NCBI GenBank assembly: GCA_019192445.1
Contig: JAHCMK010000001.1
Location: 434,001-498,000, forward strand
Direction of reading: 5' to 3'
DNA from: Oceanococcus sp. HetDA_MAG_MS8
GTDB taxonomy: Bacteria; Pseudomonadota; Gammaproteobacteria; Nevskiales; Oceanococcaceae
DNA length: 64,000 nt
Shown here: positions 11,163 through 19,673 of the stretch, one piece after another
Numbering within the stretch: position 1 is the first letter of the stretch
How the letters are laid out: every line of letters starts with the position of its first letter
Made by a program: the position numbers and the translations under genes
Notes under the pieces: generated by a model
The model's database searches: none
Told to the model about the DNA's origin: nothing
What the model saw: only the letters and a program-made list of their open reading frames with translations

Positions 11163-11975
11163 ATGGCACAGGACGAGCAGGTATCGGCTTCCTCACCGCC
11201 AGAGCCTGTATCGAGGGTGCAGGAGCGCGCTGCAAGCCCCACTCCAATGGTTCCTGAGACTGCCGCGGAGAGCAGGCCTGTTGCCCCGCAGGTCGATCTG
11301 AGCGTGGAGGGCTCCGCATGGGACCGCCATGCACCGCAGGAACAAGCCCCCCCGAAGACCCCGCCAACTCAAAGCACACAGACTGTCATGGCCGCTGACC
11401 CCGACTTAAATGCCCGCATCGCTCAGATGGACTGGTCCACGCTGCGTGCTGAGCTCAAGCGGCGTAGTCGCCCACCCGCAACCCAGGGGGTGTTTGGCGT
11501 CGGCGAAGAATCTGCGGATTTATTCGTCATCGGAGAGGCCCCTGGTGCCGATGAGGATCGGTTGGGGGAGCCTTTTGTAGGCCGGGCAGGCAAGCTTTTG
11601 GATGCGATGCTGGGGGCCATACAGCACGATCGCGCACGTAACGTATATATCGCAAATATCTGCAAATTTCGCCCGCCTAATAACCGTGACCCTCGCCCGG
11701 AAGAGATCAGCGAGGATATTCCTATCTTGCTGCGGCAGATTGAACTGGTGCAGCCTAAATTGCTTCTGGCCGTCGGGCGCATTGCCGCGCAAACTTTGTT
11801 GGAGTCCACTGCGCCCATCGGCAAGCTGCGTGGCAAAGTCCACCAGCATGCGGCGAGCACCAAGCCTTTGGTCGTTACCTACCATCCTGCGTATTTGTTA
11901 CGGAGTCCCTTGCAAAAGGCAAAGGCGTGGGACGACCTCAAGATTGTTCGAGATCATCTGCGCGATCGCTCATGA
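11163..11975 (+). CDS. Uracil-DNA-glycosylase-fold protein (family 4-like) without Fe-S cysteines
   Basis: The C-terminal ~180 residues match family 4 UDG: motif 1 GEAPGADEDRLGEPFVGRAG, then NICKFRPPNNRDPRPEE, and the C-terminal motif HPAYLLRSP. Family 4 enzymes hold a 4Fe-4S cluster with an N-terminal CxxC, the Cys of KCRPP and a Cys 16 residues later. Here those places read RAELKRRSR (no CxxC), KFRPP and SED, so all four ligands are gone. About 90 residues rich in Pro, Ala, Ser and Gln, probably disordered, precede the domain. The start could also be the ATG at 11088, 4 bp after leuA; neither start has a good ribosome site. The gene overlaps rimI by ATGA, the position held by holD in E. coli. 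Confidence 0.8.
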   Translation: MAQDEQVSASSPPEPVSRVQERAASPTPMVPETAAESRPVAPQVDLSVEGSAWDRHAPQEQAPPKTPPTQSTQTVMAADPDLNARIAQMDWSTLRAELKRRSRPPATQGVFGVGEESADLFVIGEAPGADEDRLGEPFVGRAGKLLDAMLGAIQHDRARNVYIANICKFRPPNNRDPRPEEISEDIPILLRQIELVQPKLLLAVGRIAAQTLLESTAPIGKLRGKVHQHAASTKPLVVTYHPAYLLRSPLQKAKAWDDLKIVRDHLRDRS

Positions 11976-12424
11976 TGCTCAGGCCTCTGCAGGCCACAGA
12001 CCGGCAGTCTATTGCCGCTTTAGAGCAGGCAGCGCAGGTTTTCCCCTGGACACTGGAGCATATCGCAGCGATCCCTTCCAACATCGATGTGGGCTGGGTG
12101 ATTGAGAGCCAGCAGCAGCTTGTTGCCTGGTTGGCGGCCAGAATCATTGCCGATGAGGCCGAAATCCTGAACATGGCGGTCTTGCCCAGTCGGCGGCAGC
12201 AGGGCCTAGGACGTCAATTGCTGCACACCTTGCTCGCCCAGGCCGATGATTCAGGGGTGGAGCGAGTCTTTTTAGAGGTACGCCACAGCAACCGGGCTGC
12301 GCAGGCCTTGTACCGAAGTAGTGGCTTTGTGCAGTGCGGTTTGCGCAAAGACTACTACCGCTTAGGGCCCAGTAGCCGCGAGGATGCCCTGTTGATGCAG
12401 CGGCTGCGGTCTAGGTCTGGATAA
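11972..12424 (+). CDS. rimI: Ribosomal protein bS18-alanine N-acetyltransferase
   Basis: A 150-residue GNAT protein with RimI features: MMLRPLQATDRQSIAALEQ at the start, the acetyl-CoA pyrophosphate loop RRQQGLGRQLL, and VFLEVRHSNRAAQALYRSSGF near residues 95-115, the region typical of RimI. It acetylates the N-terminal alanine of S18. The start at 11972 overlaps the previous stop (ATGA), implying translational coupling. The longer frame to 11927 would run deep into the UDG-like gene. It is convergent with the next gene, 3 bp apart. Confidence 0.9.
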   Translation: MMLRPLQATDRQSIAALEQAAQVFPWTLEHIAAIPSNIDVGWVIESQQQLVAWLAARIIADEAEILNMAVLPSRRQQGLGRQLLHTLLAQADDSGVERVFLEVRHSNRAAQALYRSSGFVQCGLRKDYYRLGPSSREDALLMQRLRSRSG

Positions 12425-12427
12425 TGC

Positions 12428-13192
12428 CTAACGCTGTTCGACCTGATGCGCGATCCACCAGCTGAAGTTTGGAAACCATCGGCGTAGCGCCAAGGCGATG
12501 CGGGTCATGAGGGAGGGAAAGACCCAAAAACGTCCATTGGCGAGGGCTTTATCGATAGCGTCTAAGACCTTCTCGGGAGGAATTGGCGGCACCAAGTTAA
12601 AGAGCTTGGGCCATACCGTGTCCCGCGCTTGATCTAGAAGCGGGGTGTTCACCGCAGGCGGGCACACGCAGACCATCTGCACCCCGCGTCCTCGAGTTTC
12701 ATGATGAAGCACTTCGGTGTAAGCCACCGTGGCGAACTTAGACGCGTTATAGGCCCCGATATAGATCGCGGGTATCCAGCCGGCGAGGGAGGCGAAGGAC
12801 ACAAAGCTGCCGCGCCCTCTCGCTAACATCTTGGGTAAGGTGGCCTGTGCCAGGTTGATGAGGCCGCCGTAGTTGATGTCCATGATCTTCTTTTGCAAAG
12901 CGAGGGGCTGTTCCAGCGCTTCGCCCAAAGGCATGATGGCGGCAGCCGACCAAACCTGATCGACCGGCCCCCATTCCTCTTCCAAGGCATCCACGGCTTG
13001 GCTCACCGCATCTGCATCACTCACGTCGACCTGAGTCACCCGCACTCGATCGTCCTTGGCATAGCTGGATAAAGGCTCAATATTGAGATCCCAGGCTGCG
13101 ACCCTTTGTCCGCGCCCGAGTGCCCGCTGTAGAGCGAGATGGCCCATGCCACTAGCCGCCCCTGTGATGAGCACGATGGCCCCTTGAGTCAT
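12428..13192 (-). CDS. Short-chain dehydrogenase/reductase
   Basis: A 254-residue classical SDR. The cofactor loop is TGAASGMG near the N-terminus, with SAA in the NAG position. The catalytic residues are visible as the Ser of FVSFASLAG and the YNASK motif. The C-terminal ~20 residues (LALRRWFPNFSWWIAH) are hydrophobic and may lie on a membrane, as in SDRs acting on lipids. The start at 13192 is preceded by GGGGAC 7 bp upstream; a longer frame to 13219 lacks this. The substrate is not deducible and the gene stands alone. Confidence 0.85.
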   Translation of the reverse strand: MTQGAIVLITGAASGMGHLALQRALGRGQRVAAWDLNIEPLSSYAKDDRVRVTQVDVSDADAVSQAVDALEEEWGPVDQVWSAAAIMPLGEALEQPLALQKKIMDINYGGLINLAQATLPKMLARGRGSFVSFASLAGWIPAIYIGAYNASKFATVAYTEVLHHETRGRGVQMVCVCPPAVNTPLLDQARDTVWPKLFNLVPPIPPEKVLDAIDKALANGRFWVFPSLMTRIALALRRWFPNFSWWIAHQVEQR

Positions 13193-13360
13193 GATGTGTC
13201 CCCTGTTGCTCAGCAGCATCGCAGCAATGATCCGACTGCCGGCGGCCGAAGGCCTCTGCCAGTCGCACCAGACTATTACGCGTGCATGCCTAAGAAAGAC
13301 ACCAGTGTAATGGAGCGCAGGCGACCATGGCGGCTACAGACTTGTCGTCAGCGTCCGGTG

Positions 13361-15349
13361 TTATTGCGTGGAATCGCGTTTGGGGCTCCACTGCTTGGCC
13401 GCTTTTAGCAGTGCGCGAGTGTGTTCGGGCAATAAGCTACCACCACCGGCGTATCTCGCTCGTGTGTAGTGCTGCATGATGCGCTGGGCTTCCGCATCCC
13501 AGACGCCGGCCTGCTTCAAGTCCGCTTCCATTTGTAGGGGGCCGCCTCGCTGCGGGTTGTAATCCAGGCCAGCGCGAGAGAAGAGGGCGGTGCGAACCTG
13601 CACTAAGGGGTCCGCCGGCGGGCGTCGACGATGGGCCCGGGTCATTTGGGCGAGCAACATCGCGGTAAACAGGGCGACGCAGGCAATGAGGGCGTAGAGC
13701 ATGGTTTGTAGGTCATCCATGCCAAAGCGACGCAGGAACTGGCGTTGCAGTTCAGGGCCGTAAGCCAGAATACTGCGATTCCAACCGGCTTCAACACGGT
13801 CCCAGGCGAGCTGCCAGCGTGCCACCCAGTCCCGATCGCCCACTTGGCTTCGGGCTAAACGCGGTAATAAATCGCTGTCACCCAGGGCGGCGCCCAAACC
13901 ATATTCGATGCGCTCCGGAGCAATGGCAGCGGTGGGGTCTATGCGGATCCAGCCCCGTTGCGGTTGCCAAACCTCGGCCCAGGCATGCGCATCGGATTGG
14001 CGCACAATCAGGTAGTCGCCATTGATTTCCCCGCCCTGGTAGCCGGTGACGATGCGCGCGGGTATGCCAGCCATACGCATCATGACCACGAAGCTGGCCG
14101 CGTAATGTTCACAAAACCCGGCTTGTGTCTCAAAGACAAAGGCATCAACCCGATCCCCGCCTCTTAACAACGGCGGCTCCAGGGTGTAGCGAAATGGCGC
14201 TTGAGAGAAGTATTGCAGCGCGGCCTCTATCACTCCCTCGGGTTGGCGGTTTTGCTGCTTCCAGGATGCCACTAAGGCTTGTGTGCGGGGGTTTTGCTCC
14301 GCATCCAAACGGGTCATCAGGCGTTGTCGCCAACTCACCAAGTCCGCTTGACGAATACTTTGAGTGGCGGAGCGCAGGCGGACCAATCGCGCATCCATGA
14401 TGGCGTTGCGGCTCTGCAGCACATAATCACTGGCTAAACTCAAATCCCGAGGATAGGGAGCCAGCGGTGTCTCCAGGGCAGGCACAAAGCTTCGTCCATG
14501 CGCTTCCAGCTGAATTTCATAATTCACACTGGGGCCGCGTGCGACTATTTCTGGGCGGGGCAGGCTGTGGTTCTCCGGCCGGCTGGTCCAGCGATAGCCA
14601 TCAAACTCGTCAAGAACGGGGCCTCGCCAGTAGCGGTCGCGACGGGCTGGTAGTTGCTCCGGATTATCGAAACGCACCCGGAAGGCCACCGCATCGGACT
14701 GGCTGAGTTTGGAGATGCTGCCGAATTGCAGGGTGTCGGACAGTCCGGAGCGTGCGTGAGAGTCCTGAGGTAGACCCCATAGCGGCCCGGGTATGCGTGG
14801 AAACAGGACAAACAGTAGCAGCATCAGGGGGAGCGCTTTCAAAGCCAGCGTGCCGCCGACTTTCAGGTTTGACCGAAGCGGTAGCAGGGCTTGAGGGTGC
14901 TGCAGGTCTAGCAGCGCAGCAGTCGTGAGAACGACGCCAGCGATGAGCCACATCAGCCAGACCAGATCTTGATGGGCGAGCAGCTGACTGAGCAAAAGCA
15001 GATAACCGAGGTAGACCAACAAGCGACAATCGCGTCGTGTCCGTGTCTCCAGCAGCTTCATAGCTGCCATGGCAACCAGTAGGGATGAGCCAGGCTCTAG
15101 GCCATTGACGGTGCCATAGTCCAAAACCAAGCCAACAACAACGGCTCCAGCCAGGGGCAGGCGTAGCCCTATCGATGGCAGCCGTAGAGCGCGTCTAGCG
15201 ATGATGATTCGCCAGGCAGCGGCGGCCACAACCACTGGAATGCACCACAAGGGCATATCGAAAAGATGGGGCAAAGAGAGTAAGCCCAGCAGGAGCACAA
15301 TGCGGGTCACCCGGGGGGCGCTGAGCCAGTCCTGAGTTTCAGCCGACAT
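13361..15349 (-). CDS. tgpA: TgpA-type membrane transglutaminase-like protein (DUF3488 / DUF4129)
   Basis: A 662-residue inner-membrane protein. The N-terminal ~200 residues contain about six transmembrane segments (DUF3488). A periplasmic transglutaminase-like domain follows, with catalytic Cys in GFCEHYAASFVVMMRMAGIPAR, His in DAHAWAEVW and Asp in IDPT. Another transmembrane segment near residue 555 leads to a cytoplasmic DUF4129 tail. This matches P. aeruginosa TgpA. Its start (15349) overlaps the DUF58 gene by 11 bp. With DUF58 and MoxR it forms the usual three-gene set, thought to act in cell-envelope protein processing; the substrate is unknown. Confidence 0.88.
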   Translation of the reverse strand: MSAETQDWLSAPRVTRIVLLLGLLSLPHLFDMPLWCIPVVVAAAAWRIIIARRALRLPSIGLRLPLAGAVVVGLVLDYGTVNGLEPGSSLLVAMAAMKLLETRTRRDCRLLVYLGYLLLLSQLLAHQDLVWLMWLIAGVVLTTAALLDLQHPQALLPLRSNLKVGGTLALKALPLMLLLFVLFPRIPGPLWGLPQDSHARSGLSDTLQFGSISKLSQSDAVAFRVRFDNPEQLPARRDRYWRGPVLDEFDGYRWTSRPENHSLPRPEIVARGPSVNYEIQLEAHGRSFVPALETPLAPYPRDLSLASDYVLQSRNAIMDARLVRLRSATQSIRQADLVSWRQRLMTRLDAEQNPRTQALVASWKQQNRQPEGVIEAALQYFSQAPFRYTLEPPLLRGGDRVDAFVFETQAGFCEHYAASFVVMMRMAGIPARIVTGYQGGEINGDYLIVRQSDAHAWAEVWQPQRGWIRIDPTAAIAPERIEYGLGAALGDSDLLPRLARSQVGDRDWVARWQLAWDRVEAGWNRSILAYGPELQRQFLRRFGMDDLQTMLYALIACVALFTAMLLAQMTRAHRRRPPADPLVQVRTALFSRAGLDYNPQRGGPLQMEADLKQAGVWDAEAQRIMQHYTRARYAGGGSLLPEHTRALLKAAKQWSPKRDSTQ

Positions 15350-16325
15350 GGTCAAACTCGGCCAAGCGCTTAAGGCCTGCAATTTGGTGGGCAGGACCCA
15401 TGTCAGGACTGAGCTCGCTGCCTGGGAGGGCTAGGCCATAAGGCTGGTTCTGAGCCCCAAGGTCGAGCATCCAGCGGCACATAATTTGGAGCCGCTCTTC
15501 GATATCGCCATAGCCACGTGTCATGTCCCATTCGACCCACACCGTGTCTTGTATGGGCTCTTCAAACAATTTGCTGTTGAGCTGGTCGAAGTTGGCCAAG
15601 CTGCGCCAATAAATATGTCTGGGCGAATCCCCGCGCGCATATTGGCGAACGCCGGCCAAGTCTTCTTCACCCGGAGTGCTGCGCTGGCCATGACTTGCAT
15701 GATGTTGTGCGGGTGGCATGGGAGGGGCTAGCGGCGCAGGGGTTGGGAATACCCATTGCTCGGCATCTAAGTGAATCCAGCTCCAGGCCCGAAATAAACC
15801 CAGTGGCCAATCGGTGCTGAGTGCAAAGCGTGGTGGCTGCATGCGCCCACGCTGTTGAGGGCGCCAATACAAAGTAGCGTGGGCGGCCTGCGCACAATCG
15901 ACGGTACAGGCCTCAACCTTGGCTTGGCGGTCCTGGGAGAGGGTGATGGCCATGCGCGTTTTGCGACTGAGATTGGTCAGCGCCACAGGTTGCTCTGCAT
16001 TTTCGCCGGCAAACACCGGGTTGGCCGGGCGCAGCTGCACCTGCAACGAAAGGAGATTGGCGTGGGTTTCATGCATCACCACAAAGCCAATGGCTGCAAG
16101 CCAGAATGCTAGGGCGAAGCCCAAGGCGTTGGAGTAGTTCATGGCTGCCAGCAGGATGACCAATGTCATGCTTGCGAAGATCCAGCCGGCGGGCGTCGGC
16201 AGTATGTAAATACGGCGGCGGTTGAGCTGCACTGGGCCGGCTTTACGGGGATGATGCCGCTCCATCCATTGGTCGGCCCGGCGTTGCCAAGCGGCTTGCA
16301 CACTGCGGCGGAGGAATTTCAACAT
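15339..16325 (-). CDS. DUF58-domain membrane protein
   Basis: A 328-residue protein with two transmembrane segments near residues 45-85 (IFASMTLVILLAAMNYSNALGFALAFWLAAIGFVVM) and a C-terminal DUF58 part with the characteristic G-x-R-x-Y-x-x-G-D-x-x-R-x-I-x-W pattern (VRQYARGDSPRHIYWRSLANF). It belongs to the MoxR-DUF58-transglutaminase group and probably anchors a von Willebrand-like fold that works with the MoxR chaperone. The ATG at 16325 is preferred over a TTG 3 bp upstream. It overlaps tgpA, which implies coupled translation. Confidence 0.88.
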   Translation of the reverse strand: MLKFLRRSVQAAWQRRADQWMERHHPRKAGPVQLNRRRIYILPTPAGWIFASMTLVILLAAMNYSNALGFALAFWLAAIGFVVMHETHANLLSLQVQLRPANPVFAGENAEQPVALTNLSRKTRMAITLSQDRQAKVEACTVDCAQAAHATLYWRPQQRGRMQPPRFALSTDWPLGLFRAWSWIHLDAEQWVFPTPAPLAPPMPPAQHHASHGQRSTPGEEDLAGVRQYARGDSPRHIYWRSLANFDQLNSKLFEEPIQDTVWVEWDMTRGYGDIEERLQIMCRWMLDLGAQNQPYGLALPGSELSPDMGPAHQIAGLKRLAEFDHVG

Positions 16326-16465
16326 CAACGGCAGCTTTTACGGTACGGACTTTGTGGTGGCACAGGGCGTCGTGACTCGGTCCGACCGCCTCGGCTATCG
16401 AGTCTGGAGACGCTTTGCCGAAAAAGGCGACAAAGCATGCTGCTCATGCCCAGTGTGCGCAAGCC

Positions 16466-17434
16466 CTAAGGAACCGCAACATCGTTGATGAGGTGGGTTG
16501 CCAGTGCGGCACCGCCGTGATGGTCTCCCTGACTTTGACTGGACTGGAGGCGATGGGTTGCACAAGGCACAAACACGGCTTGTACATCCTCTGGCAACAC
16601 CATGTCACGGTTGTTCAGCCAGGCCCAGCTTTGTGCCGCTCGGCACATCGCAATCCCAGCCCGCGGCGATAATCCAAGGCGGATGTCGCTGTGGTTGCGC
16701 GATGCATCTAACAGCGCGTGCACATAGGCCGCCAAAGCTGGGCGTAGCGCAACCTTAGCGACCGCCGTTTGCGCTTCAGCAAGGCTCTGGGCATCCAATA
16801 AGGGCTGGAGTTCTTCGAGCATCCCTCGGCGGCTGCGGCCTTCGAGTAGGGCGCGTTCGTCCTCGGCACTGGGGTATCCCAGAGAGAGTCGCAGCAAAAA
16901 TCTGTCGAGTTGAGATTCTGGGAGCGCAAAGGTGCCGATTTGATCCAAAGGGTTCTGTGTGGCAATGACAAAAAAGGGGTGGGGTAGAGCGCGAGTCACT
17001 CCATCACCTGTGACTGCTTGCTCTTCCATCGCTTCTAGCAGTGCGCTTTGGGTTTTGGGACTGGCTCGGTTGAGCTCGTCGGCGAGCAATACCTGACTGA
17101 ATATAGGGCCGTTTTGCCAGCGGAAGGCGGATGCTTCACGATCAAAAATGGACACACCCAGGATGTCAGCCGGAAGCAAGTCGCTGGTGAATTGCACCCG
17201 GCTGTAGTCCAGGCCGCAGACCCGCGCAAGTGTTTGGGCCAAGGTGGTTTTGCCGACGCCAGGCACATCCTCAATCAGTAGATGGCCCTTGGCGAGCAAG
17301 CAGGTAAAGGCCAGCTTCAGTTGCTCTGGTTTACCGAGAATGATGTGTTGAGTTGCACGCAATGCCTCCTGCACGCGCGTCTGTAAAGAGGTTTTCATTC
17401 GCTCATTGTGGGTGCGCGTCGGAGAACTGTCCAT
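16466..17434 (-). CDS. MoxR-family AAA+ ATPase
   Basis: A 322-residue AAA+ chaperone of the MoxR group. Walker A is EDVPGVGKTTLA, Walker B is LLADELNRASPKTQSALLEAMEE, and sensor 1 is VIATQNP, followed by the LPESQLDRFLLR motif that marks MoxR proteins. Start 17434 is preceded by AGGAAA 7 bp upstream. An internal ATG at 17398 (MKTSLQ) is an alternative closer to the family consensus. It heads the operon with the DUF58 and transglutaminase genes, after a 140-bp gap, and probably acts as their ATP-driven assembly factor. Confidence 0.9.
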   Translation of the reverse strand: MDSSPTRTHNERMKTSLQTRVQEALRATQHIILGKPEQLKLAFTCLLAKGHLLIEDVPGVGKTTLAQTLARVCGLDYSRVQFTSDLLPADILGVSIFDREASAFRWQNGPIFSQVLLADELNRASPKTQSALLEAMEEQAVTGDGVTRALPHPFFVIATQNPLDQIGTFALPESQLDRFLLRLSLGYPSAEDERALLEGRSRRGMLEELQPLLDAQSLAEAQTAVAKVALRPALAAYVHALLDASRNHSDIRLGLSPRAGIAMCRAAQSWAWLNNRDMVLPEDVQAVFVPCATHRLQSSQSQGDHHGGAALATHLINDVAVP

Positions 17435-17511
17435 GTCACAATTTCCTGCATGAAATATTCCGCACCGCTTCTTGCATGTGGAGTCGTGCAAGAAGATAGG
17501 AAATCCAGTTC

Positions 17512-18978
17512 ATGAATACTCGCAAGCGCTTAGAACTTCACCAAGCTTTGCGTCATGCCCAAAGTTTTGAAGAATGGCGGCCGGTGGCTGAAGCCTGGGA
17601 TGAAGCCAGTGGCGCTGCTGCCTGGCGTCGAGACGATGCCTCACCGGATTACGACTACCGGTTGGTACGTTCCCGCGTAGAGTCGCTGCGCCGCCTGCGC
17701 CAGCGTAATGACGCCCGCGGCATGGTCCATGAGCTACGTCAGGGTCTGCATTGGAACCTGGGCAATATGGGGAATGCAGCCCTGTACGGCCCCAGCTTGC
17801 TCGGTACCAAACACCTGATCGAAACCTACTTGGATGAAGTGACCTCAGCGATGCGCTGGCTCACCGAGGGGAGCTTCCCTGGCGTACGCAAGAGCGTTAA
17901 ACGTGAGCTATTCCAGGCCCTGGGCCAAGCTTATGGCCGCAGTGCGCTGATGTTGTCAGGGGGTGCGACCCTAGGGCTCTTCCACGTGGGAGTAGTTCGG
18001 ACTTTATATTTGCATGACCTATTACCCGAGATTTTGTCCGGGTCCAGTGCGGGCGCTGTGGTCGGTATGGCGGTATCGGCCCAAGACAAGGCTTCGGCAG
18101 AAGCGTTGTTGGACCCCCACAATATTTACGTGGACAACTGGGGGCTGTTGCCCTTGTTTGAGGCCTGGCGCCGTGGGGCGCTGATGGATCAAAACAAGCT
18201 CAGACGCGGTATTGCCGAAAACATTCCGGACGTCACCTTCGAGGAGGCCTACGCTGCGTCTGGCTATGCCATGAACATTACGGTGAGTCCGGTGGCCGAG
18301 AATCAGCCGCCGCGGTTGCTCAACCACTTGACCTTCCCCTACCTCTTCGTGCGTGAGGCCGTGCTGGCGTCCTGTGCTGTGCCCTTCTTGTTCCCGCCGG
18401 TACAGATGGCTACACGGAATATGCAAGGACAGCGCGAGGCCTACATGCCCAGTTTGCGCTGGGCGGATGGTTCGCTGAAGTCGGATCTGCCGCGAATGCG
18501 CCTGCGTCGGCTGTTCAATGTGAACCACTTTATCGTCAGCCAAACCAACCCTCATGTACTGCCATTCATGCACAGCTCGGACCCGCAGGCCAAGGGGTTA
18601 ACCAACGCCGTGCGCCATGCGCTCTACGACACTGTTCAGATGGGCGCGCGGAACTTGTTGCACTTGGGGCGGGCTGCAGTACCGGCTGGGGCGCAGCGCC
18701 TGCGTCAGGGCATAGACGACTTGCATGGGATTTTGGCCCAAGACTATCGAGGCAATATCACCATCTTGCCGCAGCTGGATCTGCGTAATTATGCGCGGGT
18801 GGTGCGCAACCCTAGCGACGCCGATGTGCTGAGAATGATTCGCCAAGGCGAGCGTGCGACGTGGCCGCGCCTGCGCATGGTGCATGATCAAACGATCATT
18901 AGCCGAACCATTCGAGACTGTCAGCAACGCCTCGATGGTCAGTCCTCCTCTTCAAACAGCCAACTCGCAACGGCATGA
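17512..18978 (+). CDS. Patatin-like phospholipase with DUF3336 N-terminus
   Basis: A 488-residue protein built like the eukaryotic TGL/SDP1 lipases and their bacterial relatives: a DUF3336 region (about residues 10-145), then a patatin domain. The oxyanion motif is SGGATLGLFHVG, the nucleophile elbow GSSAG (Ser near residue 180) and the dyad aspartate WADGS near residue 323. It likely hydrolyses acyl esters of membrane or storage lipids. No signal peptide is seen. It is divergent from moxR and overlaps the next gene by ATGA. Confidence 0.9.
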   Translation: MNTRKRLELHQALRHAQSFEEWRPVAEAWDEASGAAAWRRDDASPDYDYRLVRSRVESLRRLRQRNDARGMVHELRQGLHWNLGNMGNAALYGPSLLGTKHLIETYLDEVTSAMRWLTEGSFPGVRKSVKRELFQALGQAYGRSALMLSGGATLGLFHVGVVRTLYLHDLLPEILSGSSAGAVVGMAVSAQDKASAEALLDPHNIYVDNWGLLPLFEAWRRGALMDQNKLRRGIAENIPDVTFEEAYAASGYAMNITVSPVAENQPPRLLNHLTFPYLFVREAVLASCAVPFLFPPVQMATRNMQGQREAYMPSLRWADGSLKSDLPRMRLRRLFNVNHFIVSQTNPHVLPFMHSSDPQAKGLTNAVRHALYDTVQMGARNLLHLGRAAVPAGAQRLRQGIDDLHGILAQDYRGNITILPQLDLRNYARVVRNPSDADVLRMIRQGERATWPRLRMVHDQTIISRTIRDCQQRLDGQSSSSNSQLATA

Positions 18979-19457
18979 TTCAAATCTTTACCACCGGCGG
19001 CACCATCGACAAGGTTTATTTTGATGCCTTGTCAGAATTTCAAATTGGCAACCCTCAAGTCGGACGCGTTTTGGCCGATGCTGGTGTGGCAGATGACTAC
19101 GCGGTGCAGTCTTTGCTCCGTAAAGACTCTTTAGAACTCAGCGACAATGACCGGGCGCAGCTCCGCGATGCTGTGCATGCCTGCGCGGCTAGCAAAGTGC
19201 TCATCACACACGGCACCGACACCATGGTGGAGACCGGTCTTGCACTCAGCGGGATTGCCGGCAAAACCATTGTTCTGGTGGGAGCCATGCAGCCGGCAGG
19301 GCTGCGTGTGACCGATGCCGAGTTCAACATTGGTTTTGCCTGGGCGGCTCTGCAAACCCTCTCCGAGGGGGTTTACATCGCCATGAATGGCCGCATTTTT
19401 GACCCACACAAGGCGCGGAAGAATCGTGATGCCCATCGTTTTGAACTGGCTGAGTAG
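18975..19457 (+). CDS. Single-domain asparaginase-like protein
   Basis: A 160-residue protein equal to the N-terminal catalytic domain of type I/II asparaginases. The nucleophile motif TTGGTID is at the start, the second catalytic motif HGTDTMVETG is near residue 76, and a lysine in PHKARKNRD sits where the family's catalytic Lys lies. The C-terminal domain that completes the active site and tetramer in AnsA/AnsB is absent, although the frame ends naturally. It may act as a compact amidohydrolase or may have lost activity. Its ATG overlaps the patatin stop, so the two are co-translated. Confidence 0.85.
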   Translation: MIQIFTTGGTIDKVYFDALSEFQIGNPQVGRVLADAGVADDYAVQSLLRKDSLELSDNDRAQLRDAVHACAASKVLITHGTDTMVETGLALSGIAGKTIVLVGAMQPAGLRVTDAEFNIGFAWAALQTLSEGVYIAMNGRIFDPHKARKNRDAHRFELAE

Positions 19458-19673
19458 ATGGGTGCATTGCAAGCGTGGAGGCCTGCATTAATTGCAGGGC
19501 TGAGCATCTTGCCTGAAGGGCGACAGTCGCCGACGTGGGAGTGGCTGGCAGTGGTGACGTGCTTGGAGTGCGTCTAAGTCTTCGCCCCTCCGGTATCTAA
19601 GGTTGTGGCGCTGCGTCTTCTTCGCAGTGCATATTGCATTGCCCAGTCACCCAAACACGATTTCTTGCTTGCC

